Source: Bradysia coprophila (taxonomy: Eukaryota; Arthropoda; Insecta; Diptera; Sciaridae). From it: DNA of 64,000 bases. The position numbers and the translations under genes are program-made. Location of the stretch: NCBI RefSeq assembly GCF_014529535.1, contig NW_023503572.1, positions 372,001-436,000 on the forward strand. The letters run 5' to 3'. Shown piece by piece: positions 10,924 through 21,749 of the stretch (position 1 is the first letter of the stretch; each line of letters starts with the position of its first letter). The notes beneath the pieces are model-generated. The model was not told the origin of the DNA. It ran no database searches and saw nothing but the letters and a program-made list of their open reading frames with translations.

Positions 10924-12055
10924 TTAATTTAAAGAACTCTTTCGTCTTTTCTCAATTTGCTGAAGGAACACGTCATAGATGTCTTTTGTTATTTTCATCT
11001 TTATCAGTGCGAAGTGTTCATCGTCAAACTTTTGTAAGTCGGGAACAATAGAATTTGCGAATAACATTGATCTGTTGCATTCTCGTTGCACTGGTACCAC
11101 CTTAGCGCTATCATCTGATAATTTCGATAAAAATGTGGTGGCACTTGCGAGGAACGGGGATAAATCCTCATTTTTTGATTTGTCTACCTTTGAATGCTTG
11201 TTCTTTGGTGTGAAAAAGGCTGAAAACCGATTTTTTTTGTTATATTCACAATTGTTAATGGCACTTAGTTGCAAAGTTACCCTTTTGTGAATCGGCTTCA
11301 TCATCATCATCATCCCCTAGCGTTCGTATAACGAACGTACGATTCACGGATGTGGTTCCATGTGTTCTTCAGCAATTCGACTTTGATCTTTGACATATCA
11401 ACGGGGGATTCAATGCCCTGAAGGTAGGCAACAAAATCATTCTTGATTTCTATCCACTTTTTAGACTTGGCTTCGGGATGGCGATCTTTGATAGGGATTT
11501 TGAAATTCCATATCGGCGGAGCCTCAAAAATCATTCTTAGCAATTCTTCTTCATATTGGTTCAATACATCGCTTGGTGCAACATGACACATTCGTTCCTT
11601 TTCATTTTTTCGCTTCTGTTTCATTAATGGCTGTAGAGATGTAGAATGGAACAGGGCTTAGCACATAAGTCACACATAAGTTTTGTGTCGGAAAATCTCA
11701 CTTCTTCATCAACAGTCATAGTATACTCCAACGATCGACGAGCCGTAGACGAATGGTCCAGTGCTGTTAGATTCTTCCGTTTAGCATGTGAGTTACGTGC
11801 CGATTGTGTCTGAGACAGTTTTTCAGGAATTTGTGGACGATCATAATCTCCATTCGATTGTGGTGGTTGCTTTGTCACTGTTATTAATGGATTTTGTAAC
11901 AATTTATCCAACTCGCTGGACTGAGACACCGGATCTTCTTTTTCGTACTGTGAATGTGAATCCTCACTAGAAACATATTCGCATTCATAGACCGATCCGC
12001 CCGGGCTTTTAGCATATATTTTCCCATTCGGACTTTGAAAATATGCTAAATCCAT
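10924..12055 (-). pseudogene. MADF-BESS protein of the Harbinger element, one frameshift
   Basis: Exons on the minus strand are 12055-11702, 11630-11281 and 11219-10924, with introns of 71 nt (GTGAGA...CTACAG, phase 0) and 61 nt (GTAACT...TTTCAG). Exon 2 holds a MADF domain (YEEELLRMIFEAPPIWN, W at KKWIEI, then NTWNHIRESYVRY), which binds DNA. Exon 3 holds a BESS-type tail (IVPDLQKFDDEHFALIKMKI), a protein-interaction motif. MADF/Myb-like partners are the usual second gene of PIF/Harbinger elements and help the transposase to enter the nucleus and bind ends. The frame breaks at a run of four G just before an Asp-rich GAT repeat (about 11317-11321); removing one base restores the frame through DDDDDEADSQK. 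It could be a real mutation or a base-call error in the run. Confidence 0.75.
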
Positions 12056-12323
12056 AGAAAACAGCGATCAAATTTAATTTTTTACGAAAAACCGACCGAA
12101 GCGATCCACAAATTAGCAACAAGTGTCAAAACCGATATTTGTTTGTATTAGTGATATGAAATGAACAAAATGAATTTCTTGAGAGCGAACTGTCAAGCAA
12201 ACGGAACCAAAATTGAATCGTTTTCAATTTTTGCCTCCGTTTATTTGACAGTTCGCTCTCACACGGAGGTAAAACGGAATGCAAACGGAGTACTTTTTTG
12301 ACTGGAAATTAAGCTTTACGCTA

Positions 12324-12538
12324 AAGTATAGTTTCCACTTAAAAAGAGCACTCCGTTTAGCCTCCGTCTACATGACAGTTGTAAAATAGAACAAAAGAAC
12401 TGTCACGTAAACGGAGTGGAAATTGAATTTATTTCAATTTTTTACTCCGTTTACGTGACAGTTCCTTTGTTCTATCTTACAACTGTCATATAAACGGAGG
12501 CTAAACGGAGTGCTCTTTTTAAGTGGAAACTATACTTA
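12324..12538. mobile_element. MITE, near-perfect palindrome
   Basis: AAGTATAGTTTCCACTTAAA at the left end is matched by its complement at the right end. The arms continue through GCACTCCGTTTAGCCTCCGT and AACTGTCA for about 100 bases each. The ends match the left end of the Harbinger element at 8701, so this looks like a non-autonomous derivative mobilised by the same transposase, or the element's own right end rearranged. Confidence 0.8.
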
Positions 12539-13106
12539 ACTATTAACTTCAGTTATCACACTCAATTGCCGTTAAACGAAATAAATTTTTCAACTATTGC
12601 TAATCACAGTTTGTTATGTAAACATTTGGTGTGAATTATATTGCGAAATGTCATTAACGTCTGAACATCTGTTCAACCGATTCAAAGGATTGTTCACTTG
12701 TAGTAGATGTTGTGTGCAGTGTTGTCGGAATTCCGATGTTGTGGTTTTGGAGGCTTTTTCCAATCATTTTCTTTTTAATTTTTGAAATTAACGACGGAGC
12801 TTTCGTTGAGAATGATGTGATTCGCTTCATGTATCTTCAAGAGGCCACGGGTGCGCACTTAGCGAAGTGTTTTTGCACTGTTAAAGTCAAACTGATGATT
12901 AGTCGTACTAACATGTCTGACTAGAGCTGTTTTTGTGGGTTTCGTCGCCACATTCGCGACATCTTTCTCGTGCTGATTGCATCTTTCAGATAAGCACCGC
13001 GATATTGCGATGTTTCATTTAAGAAAACAATTGAAAAGTGTAAATTAAAATGAAATTTTTTTATATTTTTGTAAATAACAACAACTAAATTGTTTTCATT
13101 CATGGT

Positions 13107-15717
13107 TTCATTCATAGTTGTCGGTGACTTCAACCTTCATGATATTGTTTGGACAGCTGATTACGATGATGACAATGGATATTTGCCACACACGTTAACG
13201 AATGCCACTGCGAATGGGAGCCTATCAAACTACCAAACCGATGCTCTGTATTTTTTGGACAAAATGCTCAGTTTGTCATTGTCTCAACTGTCGGATTTTC
13301 GCAACACGTCTTCGAATGTTTTGGATTTGGTTTTTGTCAAAAATTCAAACGAATTCAGACTCAGCAAGGACAACTTCACTATCATCGAACAAAATCAACA
13401 AGATCCAAGCCACGTACCTTACGAAATAATGGTGGATTACTATGCTAGTTCCTCTGTAAAGACCGAAGACGTTACTGTGTATCAATATGCACGCGGACAC
13501 TATGATAGAATGGAATGCCAACTGAATGCGATCAATTTCCAACACGAATTTAATATCAGAGATGTTGACGCAGCATACGAATTCTTCGTTCAGACCATTA
13601 AATCTCTAATCGAACAAAACGTGCCAAAGAAAACAGTCAGAAAATACTCGAACAAACCGAAATGGTGGTCTCCAGAGTTACAGCGTCTTAAGAATCGTCG
13701 TGACAAGTTGTTTAAACGAAAAGCCAGAAACGAATCAACAACGTTGGAATATGAAGAGGCACATAAATTATTCAGTGAGGAAAGCGACCGTCGATACAAC
13801 GAATATATCCGCCAGACACAAGAAAATATCAAATCGAATCCAGCTGAATTTTGGAAGTTTGCGAAAATGAATGGTGGCATCGAAAAGTACCCTGACAGAC
13901 TAAAATTCGGTGATAAAATTGGCAATACAACGGAAGAAGTGGTAGACTTGTTTGCTGATTACTTCGAATCGATTTACGTACCTGATGAAGAGAATTGGGA
14001 TTTTGACGATATTTACGTTCCGATAAGTAGTGCTGAAGAAATTAATGTCTCGTTGTTTGACATTGAAGCAGCGATTCATACACTGGAATGGAAGAGTGGA
14101 GCTGGACCAGACGAGATAAAACCATCGGTTTTGAAAATGTGTGCATCATCAGTTGCATGGCCAATATGGTTGCTGTATCAAAAATCTTTCAATATTGGTG
14201 AAATAGCAGCCACATCGAAAATATCACGAATCGTTCCGGTATACAAAAGAAAGGGTGACAAAGCAGACGTAAAGAACTATAGAGTCGTAGCCATCCAAAC
14301 GATCGTACTAAAAATCCATGATATTGCAGTGAAGAAGAAGATTAGTGAGATTATTCAACCTCAACTGAAAAGCGCGCAACATGGATTCAGGAATAAGAGA
14401 TCAGTTGTCACCAATCTGCTAGGTCTATCAATTATGGCTCACAATGCGTTCGAACGATCATGTCAACTCGACTTGTGTTACGGTGATTACAAAACTGCCT
14501 TCGACAAAGTGATAATACGTTTGTTAATTGTGAAATTTGCGAGATTTGGTATTGGGAAGAAAACAGCAAGGTGGATGTGTCAATATCTGGTTGGGAGGAC
14601 CAATTACGTTCAAATCAGCATTTTTAAGTCAAGATTGTACGAATCTACATCTGGAGTACCGGCCGGAAGTTCTCTTGGCCCACAAATGTTCACAGTGTTT
14701 ATCGATGATGTAGTCGACGTTCTTGAATTTGTGTGCCCTCTACTATTTGCGGATGACATCAAGTTGGCGTCCATTATCTTCGATCACAGCGATATACATC
14801 GAATGCAGCGAGATATCGATAACGTTAATAGATGGAACACAGAGAATCGTCTTCAATTCAACAAGGACAAATGTTACATATTCAGCATTTACCGAAGTGA
14901 ATCATCGTTCATCAAAGCCGATTACACAATGGGTGATCACGTCATAGAGAGAGTCGAAGAAATGAACGATTTGGGATTTTTGGTCAACAGGTGGTTTCAC
15001 CCGGGCAGTCACATTGAGCATATGGGAATGAAGTGTCGCCAGATGATTGGATGCATTAAACATTTTTCCAACGGCAATTTTACCAAAGAGACACAACGTA
15101 TACTCTATTTGGCTTATGTACGTCCAAGGCTGGAATTTGCATCAACAATTTGGAATCCTGCGGCGCAAATCTACAAAGACGATATTGAATCTATACAGAA
15201 ACAGTTCGTTATCTATTTGCTAGAAAGCCGTAGTAACGCAACGACATACAGGTTGGCTCCTTACGAGGATCGATGCAAGCAACTGAAGTTACAAAGTTTG
15301 GATACTCGTCGAACAATAACTGATGCAATGCTTGCTTTTGATTTGTATAAAGAAAACGTGACTGATGATATTATCTCGCCTAGATTTGTTCGAAGTGAAA
15401 GTGTTTACGGTTTTCGAGAGACTACTATGAAATTGCTGGTTGAGCCACGGTTTTCGAATGTGTATTTATCAGAACAACCGATCGTTCGGCTGATTAGACT
15501 TATTAATAAGCATAAAGCGGTTGTGTCTAAGTGTGAGAATAGAACGACGTTTAAAAGTTTAATTTTAGAGGAGCTTGGTTTTTAGTGTTTGACGGAAGTA
15601 GTCTTAAGTATTTATGTTATCTACGTTTGTATATTTTGTATATTTTGTACATTTTTATATTCAGCCAGTTTTTTGGCGGTGTCAATAAATTCAATTCAAT
15701 TCAATTCAATTCAATTC
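13107..15717 (+). mobile_element. 5'-truncated LINE with ~33-bp target-site duplication
   Basis: The 33 bases at 13074-13106 (ending TTTTCATTCATGGT) are repeated at 15718-15750. The element has no 5' UTR or ORF1 and begins inside the endonuclease domain, which is typical of incomplete target-primed reverse transcription. The 3' end is GTCAATAAATTCAA followed by (TTCAA)n rather than poly(A), so the duplication length is ambiguous by a few bases. The duplication looks identical in both copies, which argues for a fairly recent insertion. Confidence 0.9.
13114..15585 (+). CDS. LINE ORF2: partial endonuclease plus reverse transcriptase
   Basis: The frame is open for more than 820 codons with no lesion. 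It begins with VVGDFNLHDIVW, the C-terminal GDFN motif of an APE-type endonuclease, so the N-terminal half of that domain is missing. RT motifs follow in order: GAGPDEIKPSVLK, IVPVYKRKGDKADVKNYR, QHGFRNKRSVVTNLL, YGDYKTAFDKV, GVPAGSSLGPQMF, the catalytic LLFADDIKL, and a thumb with NDLGFLVNRWF. The layout and the DKADVKNYR style resemble the Jockey/CR1 group rather than RTE; this is judged by eye. No RNase H domain is seen. An ATG at 13090 lies in the target duplication, so no native start exists and the product is probably not made as such. Confidence 0.85.
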   Translation: MVVGDFNLHDIVWTADYDDDNGYLPHTLTNATANGSLSNYQTDALYFLDKMLSLSLSQLSDFRNTSSNVLDLVFVKNSNEFRLSKDNFTIIEQNQQDPSHVPYEIMVDYYASSSVKTEDVTVYQYARGHYDRMECQLNAINFQHEFNIRDVDAAYEFFVQTIKSLIEQNVPKKTVRKYSNKPKWWSPELQRLKNRRDKLFKRKARNESTTLEYEEAHKLFSEESDRRYNEYIRQTQENIKSNPAEFWKFAKMNGGIEKYPDRLKFGDKIGNTTEEVVDLFADYFESIYVPDEENWDFDDIYVPISSAEEINVSLFDIEAAIHTLEWKSGAGPDEIKPSVLKMCASSVAWPIWLLYQKSFNIGEIAATSKISRIVPVYKRKGDKADVKNYRVVAIQTIVLKIHDIAVKKKISEIIQPQLKSAQHGFRNKRSVVTNLLGLSIMAHNAFERSCQLDLCYGDYKTAFDKVIIRLLIVKFARFGIGKKTARWMCQYLVGRTNYVQISIFKSRLYESTSGVPAGSSLGPQMFTVFIDDVVDVLEFVCPLLFADDIKLASIIFDHSDIHRMQRDIDNVNRWNTENRLQFNKDKCYIFSIYRSESSFIKADYTMGDHVIERVEEMNDLGFLVNRWFHPGSHIEHMGMKCRQMIGCIKHFSNGNFTKETQRILYLAYVRPRLEFASTIWNPAAQIYKDDIESIQKQFVIYLLESRSNATTYRLAPYEDRCKQLKLQSLDTRRTITDAMLAFDLYKENVTDDIISPRFVRSESVYGFRETTMKLLVEPRFSNVYLSEQPIVRLIRLINKHKAVVSKCENRTTFKSLILEELGF

Positions 15718-15810
15718 AATAACAACAACTAAATTGTTTTCATTCATGGTCATTTGAGTAAGCAAAACAACAACTGGGGGCCTCAACATCACTCCTCCAG
15801 CTAAACTATT

Positions 15811-16895
15811 TATCCTTACTGACCGGCAGCACAGAAACGAATGACGATTTTCACCACTTCCTCATTCGCATAATGAATAAAAGAAATTATGTCCTAAATT
15901 AACGTGGTTTTGGCCGAATTATGACCTGTCCTATGAAAACGAGGATACCAAACGAAGAAAAACAAGGGAAGACGGTTGAATTATGAATGGGTCATGAAAC
16001 CAAAGAAAGATATGAAACAGTCAATCCCGTATACATCGATAATGGTATGATAGCGGTATGTAAGAGGATGACGATTTCAGATGTTACCGTACGCGATTAA
16101 CGTTGCAACACAATGGGTATGTACTAGATAACGTAAGGTAGTTAAAAGGAAGGCAGATTATGAGTAATAGATGAAGAGTGTAAAGGTAAGATTGTTGACG
16201 TGCTGAATGAGAGGGATTAATTTCGTGCTAGAAGGCAGTAAATTCTGGGCCCGAAAGAATGTCTTTGCGCTGCATTCTGTGAGAGGAGTGATTCCCTAGA
16301 GTCGGATAAGACGACTTTCTTTGACTTTTTGTAAAAGGAATGTTCGATAGGGTTGAAAAGGAACGCGTTGGGGTTAACTTTAGTAAGAAGGGAAGTTCTC
16401 TGAGAGTGTGAATAGGATGTGCGTTGGCTTTCGTATAAGGGAAATTCGCTGGGAAAGGGAAAAGAGAATCCTTTGTGGTATGTGACGAGTAAGACACCGG
16501 TGTCAGATGTCACTGTGCGAGCGCGGAGTTGCCTTCGGTAAAGTCAATCGTCTCGGTTTTAGGCCTGATGTGCGTTTTATCTTCCAAACGCCTCGTGTTT
16601 GTATTGAGCGTCTCTCAGGTGGTTGATGGTAAGAGCTTCTGACTTGTGGGGATGTCTCTTTTTACGTGAAATAGCCGGCGTGGGTAGGGAGGTCAGTGCG
16701 ATTGTACGCGAATCAGGTGGTAATAGAAATGACGTGGTTGTAATTTAATGAAGTTGTATTGAGAACAAGGTAAGTATGACGGTCTTTTGGATTAGGTTAT
16801 GAATGTTCACATGGCCAGCATTCGTATGAAGGAAATGCATCTCTCGTATTCGCCGTGCAAAAGTAACAAAGGCTGATAGCGTTGATGACGAACAC
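15811..16895. other. Possible 3' region of the kinase gene, otherwise empty
   Basis: On the minus strand this lies downstream of the kinase stop and is purine-rich on the plus strand. Two overlapping minus-strand frames near 16217-16513 have no recognisable motif. I see no RNA gene or repeat here. Confidence 0.35.
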
Positions 16896-17712
16896 CTAGA
16901 AATGTGATGAATTGGTGTTAATGGAGCTTTCGGTATGAGATGAACGAAGATGTATTACAGGAAGGACGGGCTCATCGTGAAGCTCGTTGATTGCATGCAC
17001 CTCGGCGATCCACTCCTCGTGCAAGTCGTGTATCTCGCGAATATACTGAGCTGACACAGAAGACTCTTCATTGCGAGCACGGGATTGTACGAGTACAAAA
17101 GCCACCTCTGGATCAGTCCGAAGATAAACTACATAAAGAGGATACGAGCTCGTGTCATGGAATGTACGATATGATGATGAAACGTTCACCTATCACGTGT
17201 GGCCGTGACTGATGACCATTGAATGTCCGAGTGTACCATTCGTCGAGGATATGACACATTCCGGCCTCTATGGTACGACTGCGACGCAAGTGTTCAAAGA
17301 ATATCTTCCTAAACGAGAAATGATGAACGAGGATTTGATGATGTGTGGAGATAACTTGTGATTACTGAGAGCTGTATATGGAGCGTTCCACGATCTTTAG
17401 CATTTTCCAGGTCGGCTTTAGGTAGTGGTCCAATAATGTCATTCCAGCATATAGCTGGAATGGCAACGCCCAGCGTTTTCGGTCTGAATAAAAGTCGGAC
17501 AGCACGTTTATGCCGTTAAGGTTTGTCCACTTGTCGACTGGTTCGGGAAAGGTGATGCACTCCGACCTAGAGTCGCAATATTCGAGGAAAGTTGACTTTC
17601 CGGCGCCGATGTTTCCCTCAACGGAAACGGTAAGGGAACCGCTGTAACCGGTACTTGAAGCTTCGCTCAGTGTTCTTGATAGTGCTGGCTTATAGTGTAG
17701 AGGAGGCGGCAT
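16896..17712 (-). pseudogene. Insect deoxynucleoside kinase (dNK-like), frameshifted
   Basis: Exon 1 (17712-17366, open up to 17865) carries the P-loop VEGNIGAGKST, FPEPVDKW, NVLSDFYSD, WALPFQ and the ERSIYSS motif with the DRS-like arginine. A 57-nt intron (17365-17309, phase 2) leads to exon 2 (from 17308), QKIFFEHLRRSRTIEAGMCHILDEWY. The C-terminal part at 17189-16896 holds VVYLRTDPEVAF, RARNEES and IHDLHEEWI, the LID and substrate regions of this family. The family phosphorylates deoxynucleosides with ATP in salvage. Exon 2 and the C-terminal part are in different frames, and I find no GT-AG intron of 45 nt or more that joins them and keeps DEWY...YLRT spacing. So it is either a pseudogene or has an indel error at about 17190-17240. 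The start is uncertain: Met at 17712 or 17820; an RT remnant overlaps the upstream end. Confidence 0.75.
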
Positions 17713-17785
17713 TGTGGATGGGAATTTGTCGGATGTTGGAACGCGGAATTGTACGTTTGATCGCGAAATGTAGTTTGAACGAAGG

Positions 17786-18091
17786 AGTTCAGCGTATTCC
17801 ACACTGGGTGGCCGAACCATCACAAAGAAAACCAGGGTACATAGACTAAAATACTGGGGACACATACATCGCAGACCTGAACATCACATACTAAAGAAAG
17901 CGATGAATTATCGTATACCAGGAAAGCTTAAGATTGGACGTCCATGCTTCACTTGGAATAGTACGCTCGAACGTGACCTCGGAAGAACACAGGACAGAGA
18001 TTGGCTCTCCACGATAAATAACAAAGAAGATCACAATGACAAGTGTAACGATATATACAATGACTCATCCACTGATGAATCAGAATATTGA
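17786..18091 (+). pseudogene. C-terminal remnant of a LINE reverse transcriptase
   Basis: The plus-strand frame reads TKKTRVHRLKYWGHIHRR, then HHILKKAMNY, KLKIGRPCFTW and DRDWLSTI. The order basic-RLKYWGHIxR, then GRPxxxW, then W is the C-terminal signature of RT proteins of several LINE clades. There is no catalytic core upstream. It runs antisense to, and overlaps, the 5' end of the kinase exon, so its insertion may have removed the kinase's native start. Confidence 0.65.
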
Positions 18092-19009
18092 ACATGGTTA
18101 CACCAAGGCAACGAATCAGACAATAAGGTAACCATTGGCTTGATTGATTGTTGATAACGAATTATATTGCGAAATAAATTGTTACATGCTTGAATAACGG
18201 AGAATTTTAATTCTAGTGTCAGGGATGTTAATCGATTGAGCCTTACAGTCTAGAATTTATAGATTAGGACCCGAGTGGTGAATTCAGCTTTGTGTTAGAA
18301 TCCTAATGATAGATAAATGTCATCAAGTTGATATGATGTGAAGTCTTGATTGTATGTACACGGACGATATAATATAACCCAAATACTTTGTACTCTAATA
18401 TTTCTACGTTTATCTTTACATTTATCAATTAAACGGTCGATGCATACAATCTGAGAAATGGAACATACTAAAGATGTCATACGGGTATACGAAACACATA
18501 GCTTCATCGAGTTTTCTTACAAAGGAACGAAAACATTTGCGTGGAAACACATATAGTGCGGAAACATGCTATCTACAAATAAATGGATAAGAATGTAATG
18601 AATGGAAGTTGAATGTATGGTTTGTATGTAGTGTGACTTATATAAGGGTAAGCCAAGTAGTTCCTCTACTGTAAGTGTTTGCACGTTCATGCTCTCTGGG
18701 ATTGTGCACAGGCGCCAGCTTGTATGTTGCAAGGTCAAGGTCAAGGTCAAGAGATTTTTGTTGGGATTATTTAACTTTTCTTCAAATAGAATTGAGGATA
18801 AATAAAATGTTTTTCGATAAATTCGAAAAAAACATAGCTAACGCCGACCCGTACGAAACACCTATTCGTATCAAAAGCCTTTACTGTGAAACTCTTCATT
18901 TCTTTTACTTCATTCTCTACTGAAAACCTATTCGCCCTTTAAAATCACTTACATTATCTTTCTTTGCCTTGTTATCATATACAAATAAATTGCCGGAGGC
19001 AATATAGAC
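18092..19009. other. No gene recognised
   Basis: Only short frames without motifs are present. A phrase at 18838-18860 (AGCTAACGCCGACCCGTACG) recurs inverted near 44220-44240 and belongs to the CCCGTACGA repeat family. Confidence 0.35.
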
Positions 19010-20010
19010 AGCCCCGTACGAAGTCAACTTTTATAAATTCCTATTTTAACAGCTATATACCGCTATATTTATCTAGATTTCACTATAAATAAACATTCCA
19101 CAAATGAATTTGCTATTATATAGCTCTATATGCCTGTACATAGCTCAATATAGCTGTATTTAGGTATATATAGATGTCCATACATAGAATGGAGCAGCCC
19201 ACACACATAACCAATTACTTCTATGTTAATAGAAGCTCTCTTTTAATAAAATCCAATATGGCCGCCTGCAGCCATTTTGTTAGGAGACCGGAAATAGTAC
19301 CGACGCTTTACATTCGTTAATACCTTTCAAACAAAAACAAAATTCATGAAATTCGGTCAAAATTTACTCGAGATATTGACAAAATACTTCACGTTCACTG
19401 TACTGCCGAGTAGCCGGATAAGAGCTCACTACAACAGACCTAGCTCACGCTCAGGTGAACATAATTTCATAAACTTTTTCCCTGATTGGTACGGTCAATA
19501 CCTATCTATTAAAGCGAAAGTAGTCGAATTCGGTTCAAATTTGGCTGACCTACAAGCAAAAACGGCTTGCCGCCCTGGGCCTGGTTCACACCAAGGGGTC
19601 TAACTCACGAGTCGGTCATCCGATTTCCATTAACTTTTTTTTGTCGATCGGTATTGTAAATACCTTTTATTTGACGTATCAGTTACAAGTGTAACGTTTG
19701 AATGTCAGGAGATATTTTTGAAAAACCGTAAAGCACTTATTGGGCCCCAGCTCCGGAGAGGTCGATCCGAAATCACCCATCTTCGAACTTAGCCTGTCTT
19801 TTGACATTACCAAACGGGAAAAAAAAGATTTTTCAAAATCGGATGTGTTTTACTCAAGTTAGAGAACCCACAGACAGACGGACATGGTTTTTTTGCGGAT
19901 TCGGCATCTCTAGACAACCATAATAGAGTTCCCCTTACTCAGGGAGTCCAATTCGACGTGTAACAAACGTATGCGTAAACCTATAAGACCCCAGTACTTC
20001 GTACGGGTCT
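19010..20010 (+). repeat. Diverged copy of the CCCCGTACGAAG repeat family with TATATAGC-rich part
   Basis: It starts GCCCCGTACGAAGTCAAC and ends AGTACTTCGTACGGGTCT. Inside are many ATATAGCT phrases, CTCACGAGTCGGTCATCCGA, (AGAC)n and TGCGGATTCGG. An inverted relative lies at 50943-51900 with the same block order. Confidence 0.65.
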
Positions 20011-20859
20011 AAAAATCTTTTGACATTTACCTTCAATTTCTCGTATTTCCAGTTAATTCCTTGTAATTCCTTCAATTTCTAGTATTTCCTTCAATTCTGG
20101 CAATTCCTTCTAGGGTGTGTAATCAATTAGCCGAGTAGTTTCTATTGGATTGGGAATAGTTGTGTGTAGCGGAGCTTTTATAAAAGATGTCTTTATTGTA
20201 ATGACGAACTTGTACACGAATTACTATGATCAAATTAGTATTCCAACACCAACAGTTTCGTCCCCGTCCAGAGATGTGATCTAAAGAGTGTCATTAGATC
20301 ATCAAGTAAAGTGTCTTGAGTCTTAACGATTCTTATTATCATTATAGTGTTTCTCGTGTGGTGTATTTTTCCAACTGTCTTCTACATCATTGTTTATCTT
20401 TTACTATCAGTAACAATAAAGTAAACTTTCAACTTCTACACTTGTTTACGACGAGATGACGATAAAGACTCGAGCGGTCTGCATAATTTCCTCAGACAGT
20501 ATACGAAAAATGTCAGTATTATTGTAGGAAGGTCGCTGCAACTGTAAACGAAACAATTTGACATGCTCGGTAGCTTGTACCCATTGTAGAGGTGTTGCCT
20601 CAATACTTCCGAAATTTTTGGAGGATGACACTGAAAAAATTAAATAACATGTGATCGAAGCAAAACACACCAGAACGACATCAAATACATGAACAACAAG
20701 GCCTCACATCACGAATTTGATTTTGTTGGGGAATAAATACTTTAGTGGGTCAGAAAGAAAGCAGTGTTAAAATCCACGAAGCGAATCAAATTTTGCTACA
20801 TGGTGACCGGTCATTGAACTTTAAGTCGGATGCAGCTCATATCACACCGGACTTCTTTA

Positions 20860-21017
20860 TGCTCAAAACAAACGAGGCATTGAAAACGTGTTTTGGTCCT
20901 ATTTTTCATGACGAAATTTTCGAAACTGTCAAATGAAGTTAGAACTTTTTCTATTCAAAATCGCGATTGCTGCATCTGTCAATGAAAACTAGGACCAAAA
21001 CACGTTTGTTTTGAGCA
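20860..21017. repeat. Palindromic element
   Basis: TGCTCAAAACAAACG and ACGTGTTTTGGTCCTA in the left arm are complemented by TAGGACCAAAACACGT and TTGTTTTGAGCA in the right arm. Just downstream, 21230-21400 holds two imperfect direct copies of a block beginning TTGACAAGTACCCCAAG. A minus-strand frame at 20446-20640 follows an acceptor-like TTTTTTCAG and could be a terminal exon of an unknown gene, but I recognise nothing in it. Confidence 0.6.
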
Positions 21018-21749
21018 TTACCATTATCAAGCAATTCAAAACATGTCAACGGAAACCCAGCAAGTGATACATCACACCGCTCATGCTTAACAAGTGGGTT
21101 GGCAAATGTTGGTGACAGTTTAGATAATAATCAAGTGCCCAATGTAAACAACAGCAACAAAAACTATTTACAAACGCGATGCAATCTTCGTGATGGAGTT
21201 TTATGATGAAAGAGAACTTCTCTTAGAGAAGAAGATATTTTGACAAGTACCCCAAGGCAAGTTGAAATAAACTGGTCTTCTGTCCTCTCGCTCTCAACGT
21301 ACCACGTTGAAAGAGAAGCAAATACTTTGACAAGTACCCCAAGCAAGACCCCAAGGCAAGTTATAATAACTAGTCTTCGGTTTTCTCGCTCTGATCATAA
21401 CAGTCTGTAGGAACAAAACTGTGAGATATACGGTGTTTAAGTAGAGCGAAATGGAAAATCGACTCGGGGTATGCTGTCATCAATAATATAAAGGGATTTT
21501 ACAGCAGACCCCGAGATGGAACAATAGGTTGTTGTTTCGCCATCTCTCTCACTTAAACACTCTAAAGATGGTAAGTAAATTCTAATTTATATTAATGATG
21601 GCACCTAGTCTGAAACGAAACGAACAAACTAATGATGGTCTGCTAGACCGAATGCACGGAATAAAAATTTGTATCGTAACCAAGTGATTTTATTTATAGT
21701 AAAGGTCAAGCAACACAACCAGACGAAGTAATTTTTTTTTCTTTGATAA

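Larger units (their letters stand above)
8701..12312. mobile_element. Decayed PIF/Harbinger DNA transposon
   Basis: It carries the two convergent genes expected of this superfamily: a DDE transposase (plus strand) and a Myb/MADF-type protein (minus strand). The left end AAGTATAGTTTCCACTTAAA...GTGCTCCGT resembles, in complement, the right end near 12285-12312 (CGGAGTACTTTTTTGACTGG). A MITE with a better copy of the same terminal motif abuts at 12324-12538, so the true right end could instead be 12538. Both genes carry disabling lesions, so the element is unlikely to be autonomous. A small hairpin at 12180-12262 lies inside the right end. Confidence 0.75.
13015..15810. repeat. Right arm of the outer inverted repeat, split by a LINE
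   Basis: Bases 13015-13106 and 15751-15810 together form the reverse complement of 8490-8700. The last shared bases are AGCTAAACTATT at 15799-15810. The arm was intact before the LINE landed in it. The 470 bases at 12540-13010 are probably internal sequence of this outer element; no gene is seen there. Confidence 0.75.

Noticed and set aside
17190-17365. A 27-nt intron (GTCATCAG...GATAG) to rescue the kinase
   Set aside because: It is too short to splice and, being a multiple of three, does not correct the frame.
20446-20670. Possible chemoreceptor or other terminal exon on the minus strand
   Set aside because: It has an acceptor-like site but no recognisable transmembrane pattern or conserved C-terminal motif, and no upstream exon.
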